Source of the DNA: an uncultured Clostridia bacterium | Lineage (GTDB): Bacteria > Bacillota > Clostridia > Christensenellales > UBA1242 | Length of the DNA stretch: 64,000 nucleotides | Reading direction: 5' to 3' | Assembly (NCBI GenBank): GCA_934772045.1 | Contig: CAKVMH010000002.1 | Location: 245,546 to 309,545, forward strand | Position numbers and translations under genes: made by a program | Notes under the pieces: generated by a model | Seen by the model: the letters and a program-made list of their open reading frames with translations, nothing else | What the model was told of the DNA's origin: nothing | Databases searched by the model: none | Part shown: positions 17,000 through 27,050 of the stretch, one piece after another | Numbering within the stretch: the stretch's first letter is position 1 | Layout: the number at the start of each line of letters is the position of its first letter

Positions 17000-17398
17000 T
17001 TACGCCGTTTTTTTGCTTGTCAATTTAAGGATAATTGAAGCCACAATTGCTACAACCACTGCAAAAAGCACATCAAAAACAAAATTTAAGCCGAAACTGA
17101 ACCCACCATTTAAAATTGAGAACACAACAAATGCCAAAACAGCGTACACTACCCCAGCGAAAATTGATTTAAGCAAAAGTTTTTCGTCACCAGATTTTTT
17201 AAGTATAAGCACCACAACGAACAAAGAAATCGCTTTAATCACATCGTTAATGTACGCCACTGCTTTGGTTGGAATGTCAGCAAATTTAAGGATAACTGCC
17301 AAAATAACAGTACCAATTAATGTGACAACCAAACCTATCAAACAACTTTTTAAAATGTTAAGGACTAATGCCATTTTTTCGTTTTTTAATTTTCCCAT
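17000..17398 (-). CDS. TIGR04086-family membrane protein
   Basis: This is a 132-residue protein with four predicted membrane segments (about 12-34, 44-63, 74-95 and 102-124), ending in a basic tail SKKTA. Length, topology and position between yajC and secD match the TIGR04086 (YrzE-like) family of Firmicutes. No function is established for the family. A strong AGGAGG site lies five bases before the ATG. It has its own spacing from yajC (328 bases including a terminator), so it is probably transcribed on its own. In relatives this gene is often next to the six-cysteine peptide and its radical SAM maturase; I looked for both nearby and found neither. Confidence 0.75.
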   Translation of the reverse strand: MGKLKNEKMALVLNILKSCLIGLVVTLIGTVILAVILKFADIPTKAVAYINDVIKAISLFVVVLILKKSGDEKLLLKSIFAGVVYAVLAFVVFSILNGGFSFGLNFVFDVLFAVVVAIVASIILKLTSKKTA

Positions 17399-17662
17399 AA
17401 AGCCTCCTACAATAACTTATTTTTGCGCTATGTTTTAAGAACCCAAAACTATCTAAAATTTTGTTGATTTTTTGCTTAATTTGTCTAAATTCACACTTTA
17501 AAAAATTTCTTTAATAAACCTATTTACTTCGATTATTCTAGCCAATTAGTTTGTTGTTAAGCAGAATAAAACATTTTCCTTCACTTTCGATTGTTAATTA
17601 ATTTGTCGCCAAAAATAAATGAAAAATAATTTTCTTACTTAAATGTGTTTTGTTATAACCAC
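17399..17662 (-). other. Intergenic stretch, no gene seen
   Basis: AT-rich sequence between the TIGR04086 gene and the yajC terminator. It presumably holds the promoter of the TIGR04086 gene, but I cannot single out a convincing -35/-10 pair. No RNA motif or small conserved frame was recognised on either strand. Confidence 0.5.
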
Positions 17663-17686
17663 AAAAAAAGCATGGCAAGCCATGCT
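17663..17686 (-). terminator. Intrinsic terminator after yajC
   Basis: On the minus strand AGCATGGC and GCCATGCT form an eight-pair stem around TT, followed by seven T residues, 40 bases after the yajC stop. Confidence 0.9.
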
Positions 17687-17725
17687 AAATTAATTTTTGT
17701 GTTATTAGATTTAAGAAGCGGTAAT

Positions 17726-18208
17726 TTATTTACTCTTTTTATTAGAATTAGCCTTTGGTTGAGCTGGTTTTTCAGCCTTTTCAACTTTTTTTGCTTCAGG
17801 TTTAACTTCTTCTTTAACTTCTTTTTCTTCTACTGGTTTCTCTACTGGTTTTTCTTCCGCTTTTGGTGCTTCCTTTACTTGTTCAGCATTTGGTTTTTTA
17901 ACTACAACCACTTTTTTAGTAGCTGGTTCATCTTTACCAAAAATGTAGTAAATTGCATTTGCGTGAACTGTGAAATAACCAGTATGTTCCCCACGACCGG
18001 TTTTTAAAACGAAGTATTTATACTCATCTTCTGTGAAACTTTCAACAACTTCACCAACTACGCCAGTGTCAGTCATAACCTTATCGCCAGGCTTCAACTC
18101 TTCACGCATAGCGCCGAGTTCAGTGTTAAACTTTTTCTTTTTAACATAAGATAAAACAAATAATGCAACAACAAGAACGAGTAATACAACTAATAATACT
18201 ATTTCCAT
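17726..18208 (-). CDS. yajC: Preprotein translocase accessory subunit YajC, with Lys/Glu/Pro tail
   Basis: YajC is a small membrane protein of the SecDF-YajC complex. The first 20 residues form the single membrane segment, followed by the family core GAMREELKPGDKVMTDTGVVGEVV. The core ends by about residue 95. The remaining 65 residues are a low-complexity tail rich in Lys, Glu, Pro and Ala (EEKPVEKPVEEKEVKEE), likely disordered. The tail makes the protein 160 residues instead of the common 85-110. The gene follows tgt by 167 bases and precedes secD, the standard clostridial order. The ribosome site AAAGGGG precedes the ATG. A terminator follows. Confidence 0.92.
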   Translation of the reverse strand: MEIVLLVVLLVLVVALFVLSYVKKKKFNTELGAMREELKPGDKVMTDTGVVGEVVESFTEDEYKYFVLKTGRGEHTGYFTVHANAIYYIFGKDEPATKKVVVVKKPNAEQVKEAPKAEEKPVEKPVEEKEVKEEVKPEAKKVEKAEKPAQPKANSNKKSK

Positions 18209-18375
18209 AATTTCCCCTTTAAATTAAACTAAGTAAATTCTAGCAAAACAAAACTCAACATGTCAAACTATTTTGTGTTGTAATTTTGATGAAAATAACA
18301 AAAATTTTAATTGAATATGTCTTTTTTTAGTACTTTTAAGAGATTTTTACTTCAAATTCAGTTTTTAAAATTTTC

Positions 18376-19512
<1,137 letters not shown>

Positions 19513-19588
19513 TTAAATTGTAAACGATTATATTCCGTAATTGTTCCTTACCATGTTCAGTAAAATAATAGACGATGAAATATTAAAC

Positions 19589-20680
19589 TTATTCAATAAA
19601 CATGCAATCGCCAAAACTGAAAAAGCGATATTGATTTTCAACCGCAGTTTCGTATAGGTTCATAGTGTTATCATACCCAGCAAACGCACTTATAAGCATA
19701 ATAAGTGTCGATTTTGGCAAATGAAAATTAGTAATAAGTGCGTCGACAACCTTGAAATTATAAGGTGGATAAATGAATATGCTTGTGTTGTCGTCATCTG
19801 CTGTGAGTGGCATGCCTTTTAAAGCCACACTTTCAAGCGTCCTTACACTTGTTGTGCCAACAGCAATAACACGCCTATTTTCCCTTTTTGCCTTATTTAT
19901 TATCTCTGCGGTTTTTTCATCTAAATGGTAATGCTCTGTGTGCATTACATGTTTTGTTATATCGTCTTCCTTGCATGGGCGGAATGTACCTAACCCAACA
20001 TCAAGGGTAAGTTCAGCTATTTCAACCCCCATATCTTGGATTTGCTTCAAAAGTTCTTTTGTGAAATGCAAACCTGCAGTTGGTGCTGCCGCACTGCCAT
20101 CAACTTTATTGTAAACTGTTTGATAGCGTTCTTTATCCTTTAATTTTTCATGTATATAATGTGGTAAAGGCATTTGCCCAATACGTGACAAAATATCTTC
20201 AAACACACCTTTAAAATCGAAACGGACAATGCGGTTTCCGTCTTCTTTAACTGCTTCAACAACACAACTTAATTCGTCGTTAAACTTAATGCTTGTCCCA
20301 ACCGGAACGCGTTTTGCTGGTTTAATAAGCACTTCCCAATCGGTCATATTTATGCGCTTCAAAAGCAACACTTCAATGTTTGCACCTGTTGGTTTTTTGC
20401 CATAAAGACGTGCTGGCAATACTCGAGTGTTGTTAATAACCAAAACATCGCCCTTGCGCAAAAAATCGGTAATATCTTTAAAATGCCTATGATAAACATC
20501 TTTTGTTTTCCTATCAAAAACCAGCAATCGGCTTTCATCACGCTTTTCAATAGGTGTTTGTGCAATAAGTTCTTCTGGCAAATAATAGTCGTAACTGGAC
20601 AATTTTGTGTAGTCGACATTATTTTTCTTTTTTGCTGGCAATTTCTTGTTTGTAAGCCCAATAAATTTATTTGCTTTCAT
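19589..20680 (-). CDS. queA: S-adenosylmethionine:tRNA ribosyltransferase-isomerase
   Basis: QueA transfers the ribosyl group of S-adenosylmethionine to preQ1 in tRNA, making epoxyqueuosine. Family signatures include [24 protein letters not shown] (read from about residue 29), [32 protein letters not shown] and [12 protein letters not shown] chose the ATG at 20680 (363 residues), preceded by AAGGTG. An upstream in-frame start at 20794 would only add sequence antisense-like to nothing known and lying inside ruvB, so I discount it. Even so, the protein has about 28 extra basic residues before the usual N-terminus. The start lies 14 bases inside ruvB. ruvA-ruvB-queA-tgt is a common clostridial order. 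Confidence 0.95.
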   Translation of the reverse strand: MKANKFIGLTNKKLPAKKKNNVDYTKLSSYDYYLPEELIAQTPIEKRDESRLLVFDRKTKDVYHRHFKDITDFLRKGDVLVINNTRVLPARLYGKKPTGANIEVLLLKRINMTDWEVLIKPAKRVPVGTSIKFNDELSCVVEAVKEDGNRIVRFDFKGVFEDILSRIGQMPLPHYIHEKLKDKERYQTVYNKVDGSAAAPTAGLHFTKELLKQIQDMGVEIAELTLDVGLGTFRPCKEDDITKHVMHTEHYHLDEKTAEIINKAKRENRRVIAVGTTSVRTLESVALKGMPLTADDDNTSIFIYPPYNFKVVDALITNFHLPKSTLIMLISAFAGYDNTMNLYETAVENQYRFFSFGDCMFIE

Positions 20681-21716
20681 CGTCATCACCTTCTGTTGTG
20701 TCAACTTGTAATGAGCGTGGGACAGGCAAGCCAAAATGCTCATATGCAAGGCGTGTGACCATTCTGCCCCTATTTGTGCGCAAAACAAAACCAAGTTGCA
20801 TTAAATATGGTTCAACAATATCTTCGATTGTTGAAATTTCTTCGTTAGTTGTGGCAGACAAGGTTTCTAACCCGACTGGCCCACCACCAAATTTTTCAAT
20901 CATTGCTAAAAGCACACGCTTGTCAACATAGTCAAGCCCAAGTTCATCAATATCCATAAGCGTTAATGCTTTTTTAGCGTCTTCCGCTGTAATTCTATCC
21001 TTATCTTCCACTTGTACGTAATCGCGCACACGCTTCAAAAGGCGGTTTGCAATACGCGGCGTGCCACGGCTTCGACGTGCTATTTCGTAAGTTGCTTGCT
21101 CGTCTATGCTGACATTTAATATACTTGCAGAACGCGCGATAATCTTTGCAATTTCATCAACAGTATACAATTCCAACCTACATGAAATACCAAACCTATC
21201 ACGCAAAGGGCTACTTAAATTGCCTGCTTTGGTTGTTGCACCGATAAGTGTAAAAGGTTGTATTTTAAGGCGCATACTGCGTGCACTTGGTCCCTTACCA
21301 ACGATAAAGTCCAAAGCGTAATCTTCCATTGCTGGATACAAAATTTCTTCAACCGATTTACTGATGCGATGAATTTCGTCAATAAAAAGCACATCATTAG
21401 TGTTAAGGTTTGTCAAAATAGCGGCAAGGTCGGCTGCATTTTCGATGCTTGGCCCACTTGTGATTTTAATTTGACTTCCAATCTCGTTCGCGATGATGTG
21501 GCTTAAAGTTGTTTTACCTAAGCCTGGCGGACCATACAACAAAACATGGTCTAATGCTTCTTTACGCTTTTTGGCAGCAGAAATGTAAACTTTTAAGTTG
21601 GATTTTATTTTTTCCTGCCCCACATATTCGTCGAAAGACATAGGTCGAAGTTTATTTTCAACTTCGACATCACTCATGTTTTTGGTGCTACTTATAAATC
21701 TATCTCTTTCTTCCAT
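20667..21716 (-). CDS. ruvB: Holliday junction branch-migration helicase RuvB
   Basis: RuvB is the AAA+ motor that, with RuvA, moves Holliday junctions. In the 349-residue protein the N-terminal [18 protein letters not shown] leads to Walker [16 protein letters not shown], Walker [11 protein letters not shown], and sensor 1 IGATTKAG. The C-terminal winged helix starts at [20 protein letters not shown], with [14 protein letters not shown] at the end. The [18 protein letters not shown] segment contains the sensor 2 arginine. All catalytic elements are intact. AAAGGATTAAA precedes the ATG at 21716. The gap to ruvA is 79 bases. Confidence 0.97.
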   Translation of the reverse strand: MEERDRFISSTKNMSDVEVENKLRPMSFDEYVGQEKIKSNLKVYISAAKKRKEALDHVLLYGPPGLGKTTLSHIIANEIGSQIKITSGPSIENAADLAAILTNLNTNDVLFIDEIHRISKSVEEILYPAMEDYALDFIVGKGPSARSMRLKIQPFTLIGATTKAGNLSSPLRDRFGISCRLELYTVDEIAKIIARSASILNVSIDEQATYEIARRSRGTPRIANRLLKRVRDYVQVEDKDRITAEDAKKALTLMDIDELGLDYVDKRVLLAMIEKFGGGPVGLETLSATTNEEISTIEDIVEPYLMQLGFVLRTNRGRMVTRLAYEHFGLPVPRSLQVDTTEGDDDESK

Positions 21717-21795
21717 TTTAATCCTTTTTGTTGTTTAACTTTTTTATATTGGCATTTGTTAAAGTAAAAATTTGTGTTTATTGTGTTTTTGCCTT

Positions 21796-22392
21796 TTATT
21801 CACCTAAAGAATGAAGCACTTTTGCAACAATTGTTTCACCTGTATCAGTTTCAGTGGCAACTGCTTTTGCGCGCTTTGTGGCTTCCGCTTTGCTAAGCCC
21901 TAAGCTTGTAAGCACAATTATGGCGTCGTCTAAATACTGATTAGAAGTGTCAATTTCAAATGGGTTAGAATTAGGCAACAAGAAATCAAATGGCTTAATC
22001 TTATCCTTTAATTCAACTATTATGCGTTCGGCTGTTTTTTTGCCTATGCCTTTACATGAGCCTATAACGTTCACATCTTGTGTGACAATACTGTTGACAA
22101 TTTTATTCATCTTTTCGGCAGACAAAATAGCAATGGCAGTTTTGCTCCCCACACCTGACACTGAAATAAGTTGCAAAAACAAACGCTTTTCTTCTGGGCT
22201 GACAAAACCATACAAACTCATTTCATCTTCTCTTACGTGCATATAGGTGTAAATTTTAACTTCTTCATCTACTGCCGGCAAGCCCATCATGCAACTTTTT
22301 GTGACATATATTTGAAAACCGACACCATTACATTCCACTGTAATATTGTCGAAATCTTTATCTCTTAAAATGCCTTTAATAAAACCTATCAT
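21796..22392 (-). CDS. ruvA: Holliday junction DNA-binding protein RuvA
   Basis: RuvA forms the tetrameric platform that holds the four-way junction for RuvB. The 198 residues show the OB domain starting MIGFIKGILRDKDF, the YTYMHVREDEMSLYGF strand, the acidic-pin region, and two helix-hairpin-helix motifs (LISVSGVGSKTAIAIL and IGSCKGIGKKTAERII). A flexible linker and the C-terminal RuvB-binding domain (about 150-198, ALTSLG-like VLTSLGLSKAEA) follow. The ribosome site AAAGGAAAATATG is present. A 138-base gap separates it from ruvC upstream, without a clear terminator. Confidence 0.96.
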   Translation of the reverse strand: MIGFIKGILRDKDFDNITVECNGVGFQIYVTKSCMMGLPAVDEEVKIYTYMHVREDEMSLYGFVSPEEKRLFLQLISVSGVGSKTAIAILSAEKMNKIVNSIVTQDVNVIGSCKGIGKKTAERIIVELKDKIKPFDFLLPNSNPFEIDTSNQYLDDAIIVLTSLGLSKAEATKRAKAVATETDTGETIVAKVLHSLGE

Positions 22393-22530
22393 ATTTTCCT
22401 TTTAAATTTTCATTATGCCGTTAAACGTAAATCTCTATTGATTACTAGTAGCCTATTTAAACAACCCTAATTTCTATAAGTAAGATTGAATTGTCTTATC
22501 TTAACGCAAACACGTTAAAACCTCTAAATG

Positions 22531-23016
22531 TTAAATTGAATTGTCGCTCATCATTGAATTTGTTTGCATATGCGTAAGTGCAACTGCAAGTGCGTCGGCA
22601 GCATCATCAGGTTTTGGTGTTTGGCTTAAACCTAAAATGTTTTTAACCATAAATTGAACTTGCTTTTTTTCAGCCCTACCATTGCCTGTCAATGCTTGCT
22701 TAATTTGAAGTGGTGTATATTCAAAAAGTTTGTCCGTATATTGTTTTGACGCAACTATAAGCACGCCACGCGCTTCCGCCACCGGAATTGCTGTTGTGTT
22801 GTTGGTATTAAAAAACAATTCCTCAAACGCAACTTGGTCAGGTTTAAAAGTTTCCATCAATTCGCAAGTGGCTTGATAAATTGTGTTTAAACGGCTACTG
22901 ATACTCATCGATTTAGGCGTGGTAATAACACCAAAGTCCACAACTTTGCAACCATTTGTTTCAATTACGCCGTAACCAACAATGTTATAGCCTGGGTCGA
23001 TGCCTAAAATTCTCAT
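22531..23016 (-). CDS. ruvC: Holliday junction resolvase RuvC
   Basis: RuvC cuts the junction symmetrically. The 161-residue protein starts ILGIDPGYNIVGYGVIE with the first catalytic Asp, has AFEELFFNTN with the catalytic Glu, and ends the core with KPDDAADALAVALTH supplying the last acidic residues. These are the RNase H-fold ligands for two magnesium ions. The GRAEKKQVQFMVK segment is the usual DNA-contact region. AGAGG precedes the ATG. A coiled-coil gene of unknown function lies six bases upstream, and yebC before that, as is common in clostridia where yebC and ruvC are close. Confidence 0.96.
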   Translation of the reverse strand: MRILGIDPGYNIVGYGVIETNGCKVVDFGVITTPKSMSISSRLNTIYQATCELMETFKPDQVAFEELFFNTNNTTAIPVAEARGVLIVASKQYTDKLFEYTPLQIKQALTGNGRAEKKQVQFMVKNILGLSQTPKPDDAADALAVALTHMQTNSMMSDNSI

Positions 23017-23022
23017 ATTCCT

Positions 23023-23616
23023 CTATGCTGTCTGTTGTAATTGGTCGATTAAAGAACTTACACTTGAATATAATTCATTAAAGCGAGTGTTGTCTTCGTC
23101 CAATTTATTTTTCTTAATGTTGTAATCGCTAATCAACATTTCAATCTTATCCAATATTGCTTTGATAATCTTAACTTGTTGTTTATAACCTTTAATTACA
23201 ATTGCTGGTGTATTCTCATCAACATTTGCTTTAAAGTCTTTACAAAGTTCGCTTACTTCGTGCTTGTATTCAGTTTTCAAACTGCCACAATCTTGCAATG
23301 CAACGCGATATTTTTTGCAATTGTCGTTAAATTCGGTGTTCACCACATCAACCTCACTGTTCAAGCGGTTAATTTTTGCCTTGTTTTTGCTGTAAACATT
23401 TTTACGCTCTGCTTTTGAAACAGATGAAATATCCCTTGTTATGGAACTTAAATCGTTTTTATGGTCAATCAACTGTTCAAAATAGAACGGCAAACTTGCC
23501 CTATTGTCTTCTGCAATTAAAAGCGAACTATTATAAAGTGAAAACAAAGCGGACAATTTGTTGCGATTGTCGTTAAGTTTTTTAATTATATCAAGCAATT
23601 TGTCGTTTGTTTCCAT
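23023..23616 (-). CDS. Predicted coiled-coil protein between yebC and ruvC
   Basis: I do not recognise this 197-residue protein. It is almost wholly charged helix with heptad-like spacing of Leu, Ile and Val (for example LLDIIKKLNDNRNKLSALF near the start and VSSLIDQLQQTA at the end). It lacks a signal peptide, membrane segment or Cys motif, so a cytoplasmic coiled coil is likely. Its start (GAGGAAG before the ATG) is only four bases downstream of the yebC stop, and its stop is six bases before ruvC, so it belongs to the same transcript. A link to recombination or DNA structure is only suggested by position. Confidence 0.75.
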   Translation of the reverse strand: METNDKLLDIIKKLNDNRNKLSALFSLYNSSLLIAEDNRASLPFYFEQLIDHKNDLSSITRDISSVSKAERKNVYSKNKAKINRLNSEVDVVNTEFNDNCKKYRVALQDCGSLKTEYKHEVSELCKDFKANVDENTPAIVIKGYKQQVKIIKAILDKIEMLISDYNIKKNKLDEDNTRFNELYSSVSSLIDQLQQTA

Positions 23617-23620
23617 TTAT

Positions 23621-24346
23621 CTATTCTTCCTCTAAATTATGTACAACGTCAATAACATCGTCACTTTCATTAAGTTTATCAATCATCTTGTCAAAAGTTT
23701 CGCGCTTATGTTCATCTAATGCAATGTAATTTTGTGGTATCATTTCAACACCTGAACTCAAAACTGTGTAACCACCATTTTCAAAAGCGGTAACCATTTC
23801 ATTAACTGAGTTCGCGCTAGGTTCGGTGTATACTGTGAACACTTCATCATCTTCGCAGTCAACGGCGTTCATGTTGATTGCAAGTTCCATTGCGCTGTCG
23901 CTGTCAAACTTATCATTCTTTTCAACAACCACAACACCTCGGTTATCAAACAAATAACTTACACAACCAGTAGAACCTAAACTGCCACCAAACTTATCAA
24001 AAGCGTAACGTACATCACTGCTTGTGCGGTTTTTGTTGTCTGTGTAACATTTAACAACCACTGCAACACCGCCAACCCCATAACCTTCGTAAGTTTGTTC
24101 AACAAACGATGAATTGTCAACTTCACTGTTCTTTTTAATGATGCCGTTTATGCGGTCATTTGGCATGTTGTATTGACGCGCTTTTGCAATTGCCATTTTA
24201 AGTTTTGAATTGCTGTCAACATTTGGCCCGCCTTCCTTAACTGCAACCATAATTTCGCGCCCGATTTTTGTGAAAACCTTGCTACGCTCTGCATCTGATT
24301 TTTCTTTTCTACCTTTAATGTTGTTCCATTTACTATGTCCTGACAT
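23621..24346 (-). CDS. yebC: YebC/PmpR-family regulator (YebC-type translation/transcription factor)
   Basis: The 241-residue protein, started at the ATG at 24346 with AGGAGATTTT in front, begins MSGHSKWNNIKGRKEKSDAE, the family hallmark. The three-domain fold shows NMPNDRINGIIKKN in domain I and YEGYGVGGVAVVVKCYTDN in domain II. Family members have been described as DNA-binding regulators near ruv genes, and YebC-type proteins as factors that relieve ribosome stalling at proline-rich stretches; which applies here is unknown. An upstream in-frame start at 24442 lies inside the methylase gene and has no ribosome site. The gene heads a yebC-coiled-coil-ruvC run. Confidence 0.93.
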   Translation of the reverse strand: MSGHSKWNNIKGRKEKSDAERSKVFTKIGREIMVAVKEGGPNVDSNSKLKMAIAKARQYNMPNDRINGIIKKNSEVDNSSFVEQTYEGYGVGGVAVVVKCYTDNKNRTSSDVRYAFDKFGGSLGSTGCVSYLFDNRGVVVVEKNDKFDSDSAMELAINMNAVDCEDDEVFTVYTEPSANSVNEMVTAFENGGYTVLSSGVEMIPQNYIALDEHKRETFDKMIDKLNESDDVIDVVHNLEEE

Positions 24347-24375
24347 AAAATCTCCTATAAAATAATAATTCTGGC

Positions 24376-25086
24376 TTACATATTGCCTATTTTTTGCATA
24401 ATAATGCTCCCAGCAACGCCCGCATTTAAACTTTCCACGCAAGACATCATAGGGATTGAAACTTTGCTGTTGGCAAGTGTACGCATTTCACTGCTGACGC
24501 CATTACCTTCATTGCCTATTATAACAGATATGCGCCCTTTTGGCAAACGAATTTTGTTTAGGTTTTCACCAAACATGTCGGCAATTAAAAAGTTTTCAGC
24601 TATTTTTATTTTGTTCGCTTCAAATTCTTTAAAGTTTACCAAATGCAAACGAGCCTTTAATATTGTGCCTGCACTGCTCCTAATCACCTTTTCAGTGTAA
24701 GGGTCTGCCCCGCCGATAAGGTAAATATCATTAAAATTGAACGCCAGTGCACTGCGGATAAGTGTGCCAACATTGCCTGGGTCTTGCACATTGTCCAACA
24801 CAAGCGAATTACCAACTGCATCAATTCCATACTCTTTAATTTTACATACACAAATGATGCTTTGTGGTGTTTTTGTCGTTGCCAAACTATCAAATGTTTT
24901 TTTATTGACGTATGTGGTGTTATTAAACCCTTTTAATTCGCTGTTTGTAGTTATGGTTTGCAAAATATCGATGTTAGCGTTTAATAAATCGTGACAAAAT
25001 TTGTCGCCTTCAACTAAAAAAATCTTGTTGTCATGCCTATAATCTTTGTCTTTTAAATTCTTAATTTCTGCCTTTGTTAGTTCCAT
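24376..25086 (-). CDS. SpoU/TrmH-family RNA 2'-O-methyltransferase (YsgA-like)
   Basis: The enzyme uses S-adenosylmethionine to methylate a ribose 2'-OH in rRNA or tRNA. In 236 residues there is an N-terminal substrate-binding domain (about 1-80) and a SPOUT knot domain with the three motifs LVLDNVQDPGNVGTLIRSA, VIIGNEGNGVS and VSIPMMSCVESLNAGVAGSI. The Asn, Arg, Glu and final Ser-Leu-Asn expected for SAM binding and catalysis are present. It is like YsgA/RlmB-type proteins; the exact target is not predictable. No Shine-Dalgarno precedes the ATG, and a near-consensus promoter places the transcript start on the ATG. Confidence 0.9.
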   Translation of the reverse strand: MELTKAEIKNLKDKDYRHDNKIFLVEGDKFCHDLLNANIDILQTITTNSELKGFNNTTYVNKKTFDSLATTKTPQSIICVCKIKEYGIDAVGNSLVLDNVQDPGNVGTLIRSALAFNFNDIYLIGGADPYTEKVIRSSAGTILKARLHLVNFKEFEANKIKIAENFLIADMFGENLNKIRLPKGRISVIIGNEGNGVSSEMRTLANSKVSIPMMSCVESLNAGVAGSIIMQKIGNM

Positions 25087-25092
25087 GTTTAT

Positions 25093-25121
25093 AGTATAAC
25101 AAAGTTAAAATCGCCAGTCAA
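25093..25121 (-). promoter_or_regulatory. Promoter giving a leaderless transcript for the SpoU-type gene
   Basis: On the minus strand TTGACT (25116-25121) and TATACT (25093-25098) are 17 bases apart. The -10 ends six bases before the ATG at 25086, so transcription should begin at about the start codon. Confidence 0.7.
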
Positions 25122-25221
25122 ATCAAATTAAGCGTGGTAACTTTCAAATATTTAAACTACTTTTATAGGTTTTTGTTAATGCAATAAGAAATTTTATAAT
25201 TACTCTTCTAATAATACATAC

Positions 25222-25243
25222 AAAAAAAACCACCGAAGTGGTT
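25222..25243 (-). terminator. Intrinsic terminator after the nucleotidyltransferase gene
   Basis: On the minus strand AACCAC pairs with GTGGTT around a TTCG tetraloop, followed by eight T residues, just after the stop at 25250. Confidence 0.92.
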
Positions 25244-25249
25244 TTAAAA

Positions 25250-26167
25250 TTAATCAACATTTGTTGTTGTGCCGTCCCACAAACTTTTTGGGTAAATTTT
25301 GTGTTCAGTCAATTCTTTTAATCCATTAACAACGCTTTCTTTATCTTCTTTGTAAGTTACGCCAAGCCATTTTGCATTAGTTGGTTTAACCTGAACATCA
25401 ATAGCACCATTTTTAACCATTTTGTCTACCACTGTTGGCAACAGGAACTCGGCTTTCAATGGATTTTCTTCAATGGCAGTTGCCAAAAACCTAGGAAATT
25501 CCCTGTCAAGCACCTTAAAGATTTTAGGTGTAAAGCACCACATGTTCATTGACACAACTTGGTCTTCATCAACTATAAATGATGTATCATAATCTAATGG
25601 AGTTGCATAAATTTCGCCATCAATTTTTTCAATCGAACTTTCAATTATATCAATCAATTTTCCATTAGCTGTTTTGCATACACCACGTTTTGCTGCACCA
25701 TTTTCACTTAATGTGTTTATAACTTTGTATGCCACCAAACCAAAATTTAAGCCTGAATTTGATTGAATAAAACGGCTGGCGGTCAAATATGCGTCAAGGC
25801 CATAAAAATCGTCGGCATTCACAATGGCAAAGTCATCTTTTACCACATTTTTACAGCACCAAATAGCATGACCAGTACCCCATGGTTTCACCCTACCTTC
25901 TGGAACAGTGTAGCCATATGGCAAATTTTCAAGTTCTTGGAACACATATTCAACTTTAATTTTATCCTCAACACGCTTACCAACAGTGTTGCGGAAAATT
26001 TCATAATTTTCTTTTTTGATAATGAAAATCACACGGTCAAAACCAGCGCGAATTGCATCATAAATTGAATAGTCAATAATAAATTCATTATTTTCATTTA
26101 CAGGCTCAATTTGTTTAAGCCCTCCGAAACGGCTACCCATACCAGCCGCCATAATAACTAAATCCAT
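25250..26167 (-). CDS. Sugar/phosphocholine-type nucleotidyltransferase
   Basis: The 305-residue protein has an N-terminal Rossmann-like nucleotidyltransferase domain with the signature MDLVIMAAGMGSRFGGLKQI, where the G-x-G-x-R-x-G loop and Lys bind the NTP phosphates, then AIVNADDFYG with the metal-binding Asp. The family joins NTP to sugar phosphates or similar to form nucleotide sugars; the substrate is not predictable here. An upstream in-frame start at 26239 lacks a ribosome site, whereas AAAAGGA sits before the ATG at 26167. The neighbouring genes (ribosomal proteins upstream, terminator downstream) give no pathway clue. Confidence 0.85.
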   Translation of the reverse strand: MDLVIMAAGMGSRFGGLKQIEPVNENNEFIIDYSIYDAIRAGFDRVIFIIKKENYEIFRNTVGKRVEDKIKVEYVFQELENLPYGYTVPEGRVKPWGTGHAIWCCKNVVKDDFAIVNADDFYGLDAYLTASRFIQSNSGLNFGLVAYKVINTLSENGAAKRGVCKTANGKLIDIIESSIEKIDGEIYATPLDYDTSFIVDEDQVVSMNMWCFTPKIFKVLDREFPRFLATAIEENPLKAEFLLPTVVDKMVKNGAIDVQVKPTNAKWLGVTYKEDKESVVNGLKELTEHKIYPKSLWDGTTTNVD

Positions 26168-26284
26168 AAAAATCCTTTTAGTGGCTATGCCACACCTTTT
26201 AGGTTTAGGCATATTACCACGGAATATAACTTTTGTCAAACAAAAAAGAAAATATTTTTAGCAAATTATTCAATTGTTGTATAT

Positions 26285-26310
26285 AAAAAAGTTGGTATTT
26301 CAACCAACTT
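26285..26310 (-). terminator. Second (distal) terminator of the infC-rpmI-rplT operon
   Basis: AAGTTGGT and ACCAACTT pair around a six-base loop, followed by five or six T residues on the minus strand. It is the duplicated copy of the terminator 108 bases upstream in the direction of transcription. Confidence 0.85.
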
Positions 26311-26466
26311 CTCTCACTATGCGTTTTTTGCTGTTTCCACAAGCTTAGCAAATGCTTCGTTAACCACTTCTCTTCGTTCGTGGGAAAGGAAACAAAAAGT
26401 TGGTATTTCAACCAACTTCTCTCACTATGCGTTTTTTGCTGTTTCCACAAGCTTAGCAAATGCTTC
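26286..26466 (-). repeat. Direct duplication of the rplT 3' end plus terminator
   Basis: The 73 bases 26286-26358 repeat exactly at 26394-26466, 108 bases apart, with 35 unique bases between (26359-26393). The copy nearer the gene is the real end of rplT, including its last 13 or so codons, stop and terminator. The distal copy is a truncated remnant without a start. Confidence 0.92.
26393..26418 (-). terminator. First terminator of the infC-rpmI-rplT operon
   Basis: AAGTTGGT/ACCAACTT eight-pair stem with a six-base loop and five T residues, directly after the rplT stop at 26425. Confidence 0.88.
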
Positions 26467-26772
26467 CTTATCGCAAACAGCCATATCTGCAAGAACTTTG
26501 CGGTTAAGGTCTATATTAGCCTTTTTAAGCCCTGCAATGAATTTGCTGTATGAAATTGCATTTTCACGGCAAGCAGCGTTAATACGGGTAATCCATAATG
26601 AACGCATGTCGCGTTTTTTCATTTTACGACCAGCGTAAGCGTATTGACCAGATTTCATAACTGCTTGGCGAGCAACACGATATAATTTTGATTTAGCACC
26701 ACGATAACCCTTTGCTTCTTTTAAAACTGCACGGCGTTTCTTGGTTGCATTAACTGCGCGTTTAATTCTCAT
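26425..26772 (-). CDS. rplT: 50S ribosomal protein L20
   Basis: L20 binds 23S rRNA early in large-subunit assembly, and in Firmicutes it also represses its own operon through the infC leader. The 115 residues start [20 protein letters not shown], continue with the basic helix [22 protein letters not shown] and [20 protein letters not shown] (both read in the N-terminal 75 residues), and end in NA. The gene is preceded by AGGAGGCTGAATATG-like spacing after rpmI. Its last 42 bases or so and its terminator are duplicated downstream. Length and motifs are normal for the family. Confidence 0.98.
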   Translation of the reverse strand: MRIKRAVNATKKRRAVLKEAKGYRGAKSKLYRVARQAVMKSGQYAYAGRKMKKRDMRSLWITRINAACRENAISYSKFIAGLKKANIDLNRKVLADMAVCDKEAFAKLVETAKNA

Positions 26773-26782
26773 ATTCAGCCTC

Positions 26783-26971
26783 CTAAATCATTTCCTTAAT
26801 GTTTCTTTCATATTGTTTTGAAACATAACCGGTTTTCCTTAAATTTCTTTTTCTCTTACGAGATTTCTTTGTTAAAATGTGGCCTTTGCCGTCGTGCATC
26901 ATTTTAACTTTGCCTGTGCCAGTGAGTTTGAAACGCTTAGCAACAGTTTTTCTTGTTTTCATTTTTGGCAT
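26783..26971 (-). CDS. rpmI: 50S ribosomal protein L35
   Basis: This small basic 62-residue protein has the family sequence [20 protein letters not shown] at its start, [20 protein letters not shown] in the middle and a YVSKQ-containing tail. L35 is a structural component of the large ribosomal subunit near the L20 binding region. The gene lies between infC and rplT, 79 bases after infC and 10 bases before rplT, in the universal bacterial order. A ribosome site AAGGAGAAATTTTATG is clear. Confidence 0.98.
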   Translation of the reverse strand: MPKMKTRKTVAKRFKLTGTGKVKMMHDGKGHILTKKSRKRKRNLRKTGYVSKQYERNIKEMI

Positions 26972-27050
26972 AAAATTTCTCCTTATATAAATTTGTAAAA
27001 TGTAGTTTTAAATGTTGATTTTGCAGAACCATTTTGATCCTATTTCAACA

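Noticed and set aside
20681..20794. N-terminal extension of QueA from an upstream start
   Set aside because: It lies inside ruvB, lacks a ribosome site, and the residues do not resemble QueA; the start at 20680 has AAGGTG.
26214..26492. 92-codon minus-strand frame with an internal 36-residue repeat
   Set aside because: It is the out-of-frame reading of the duplicated rplT end and its terminators.
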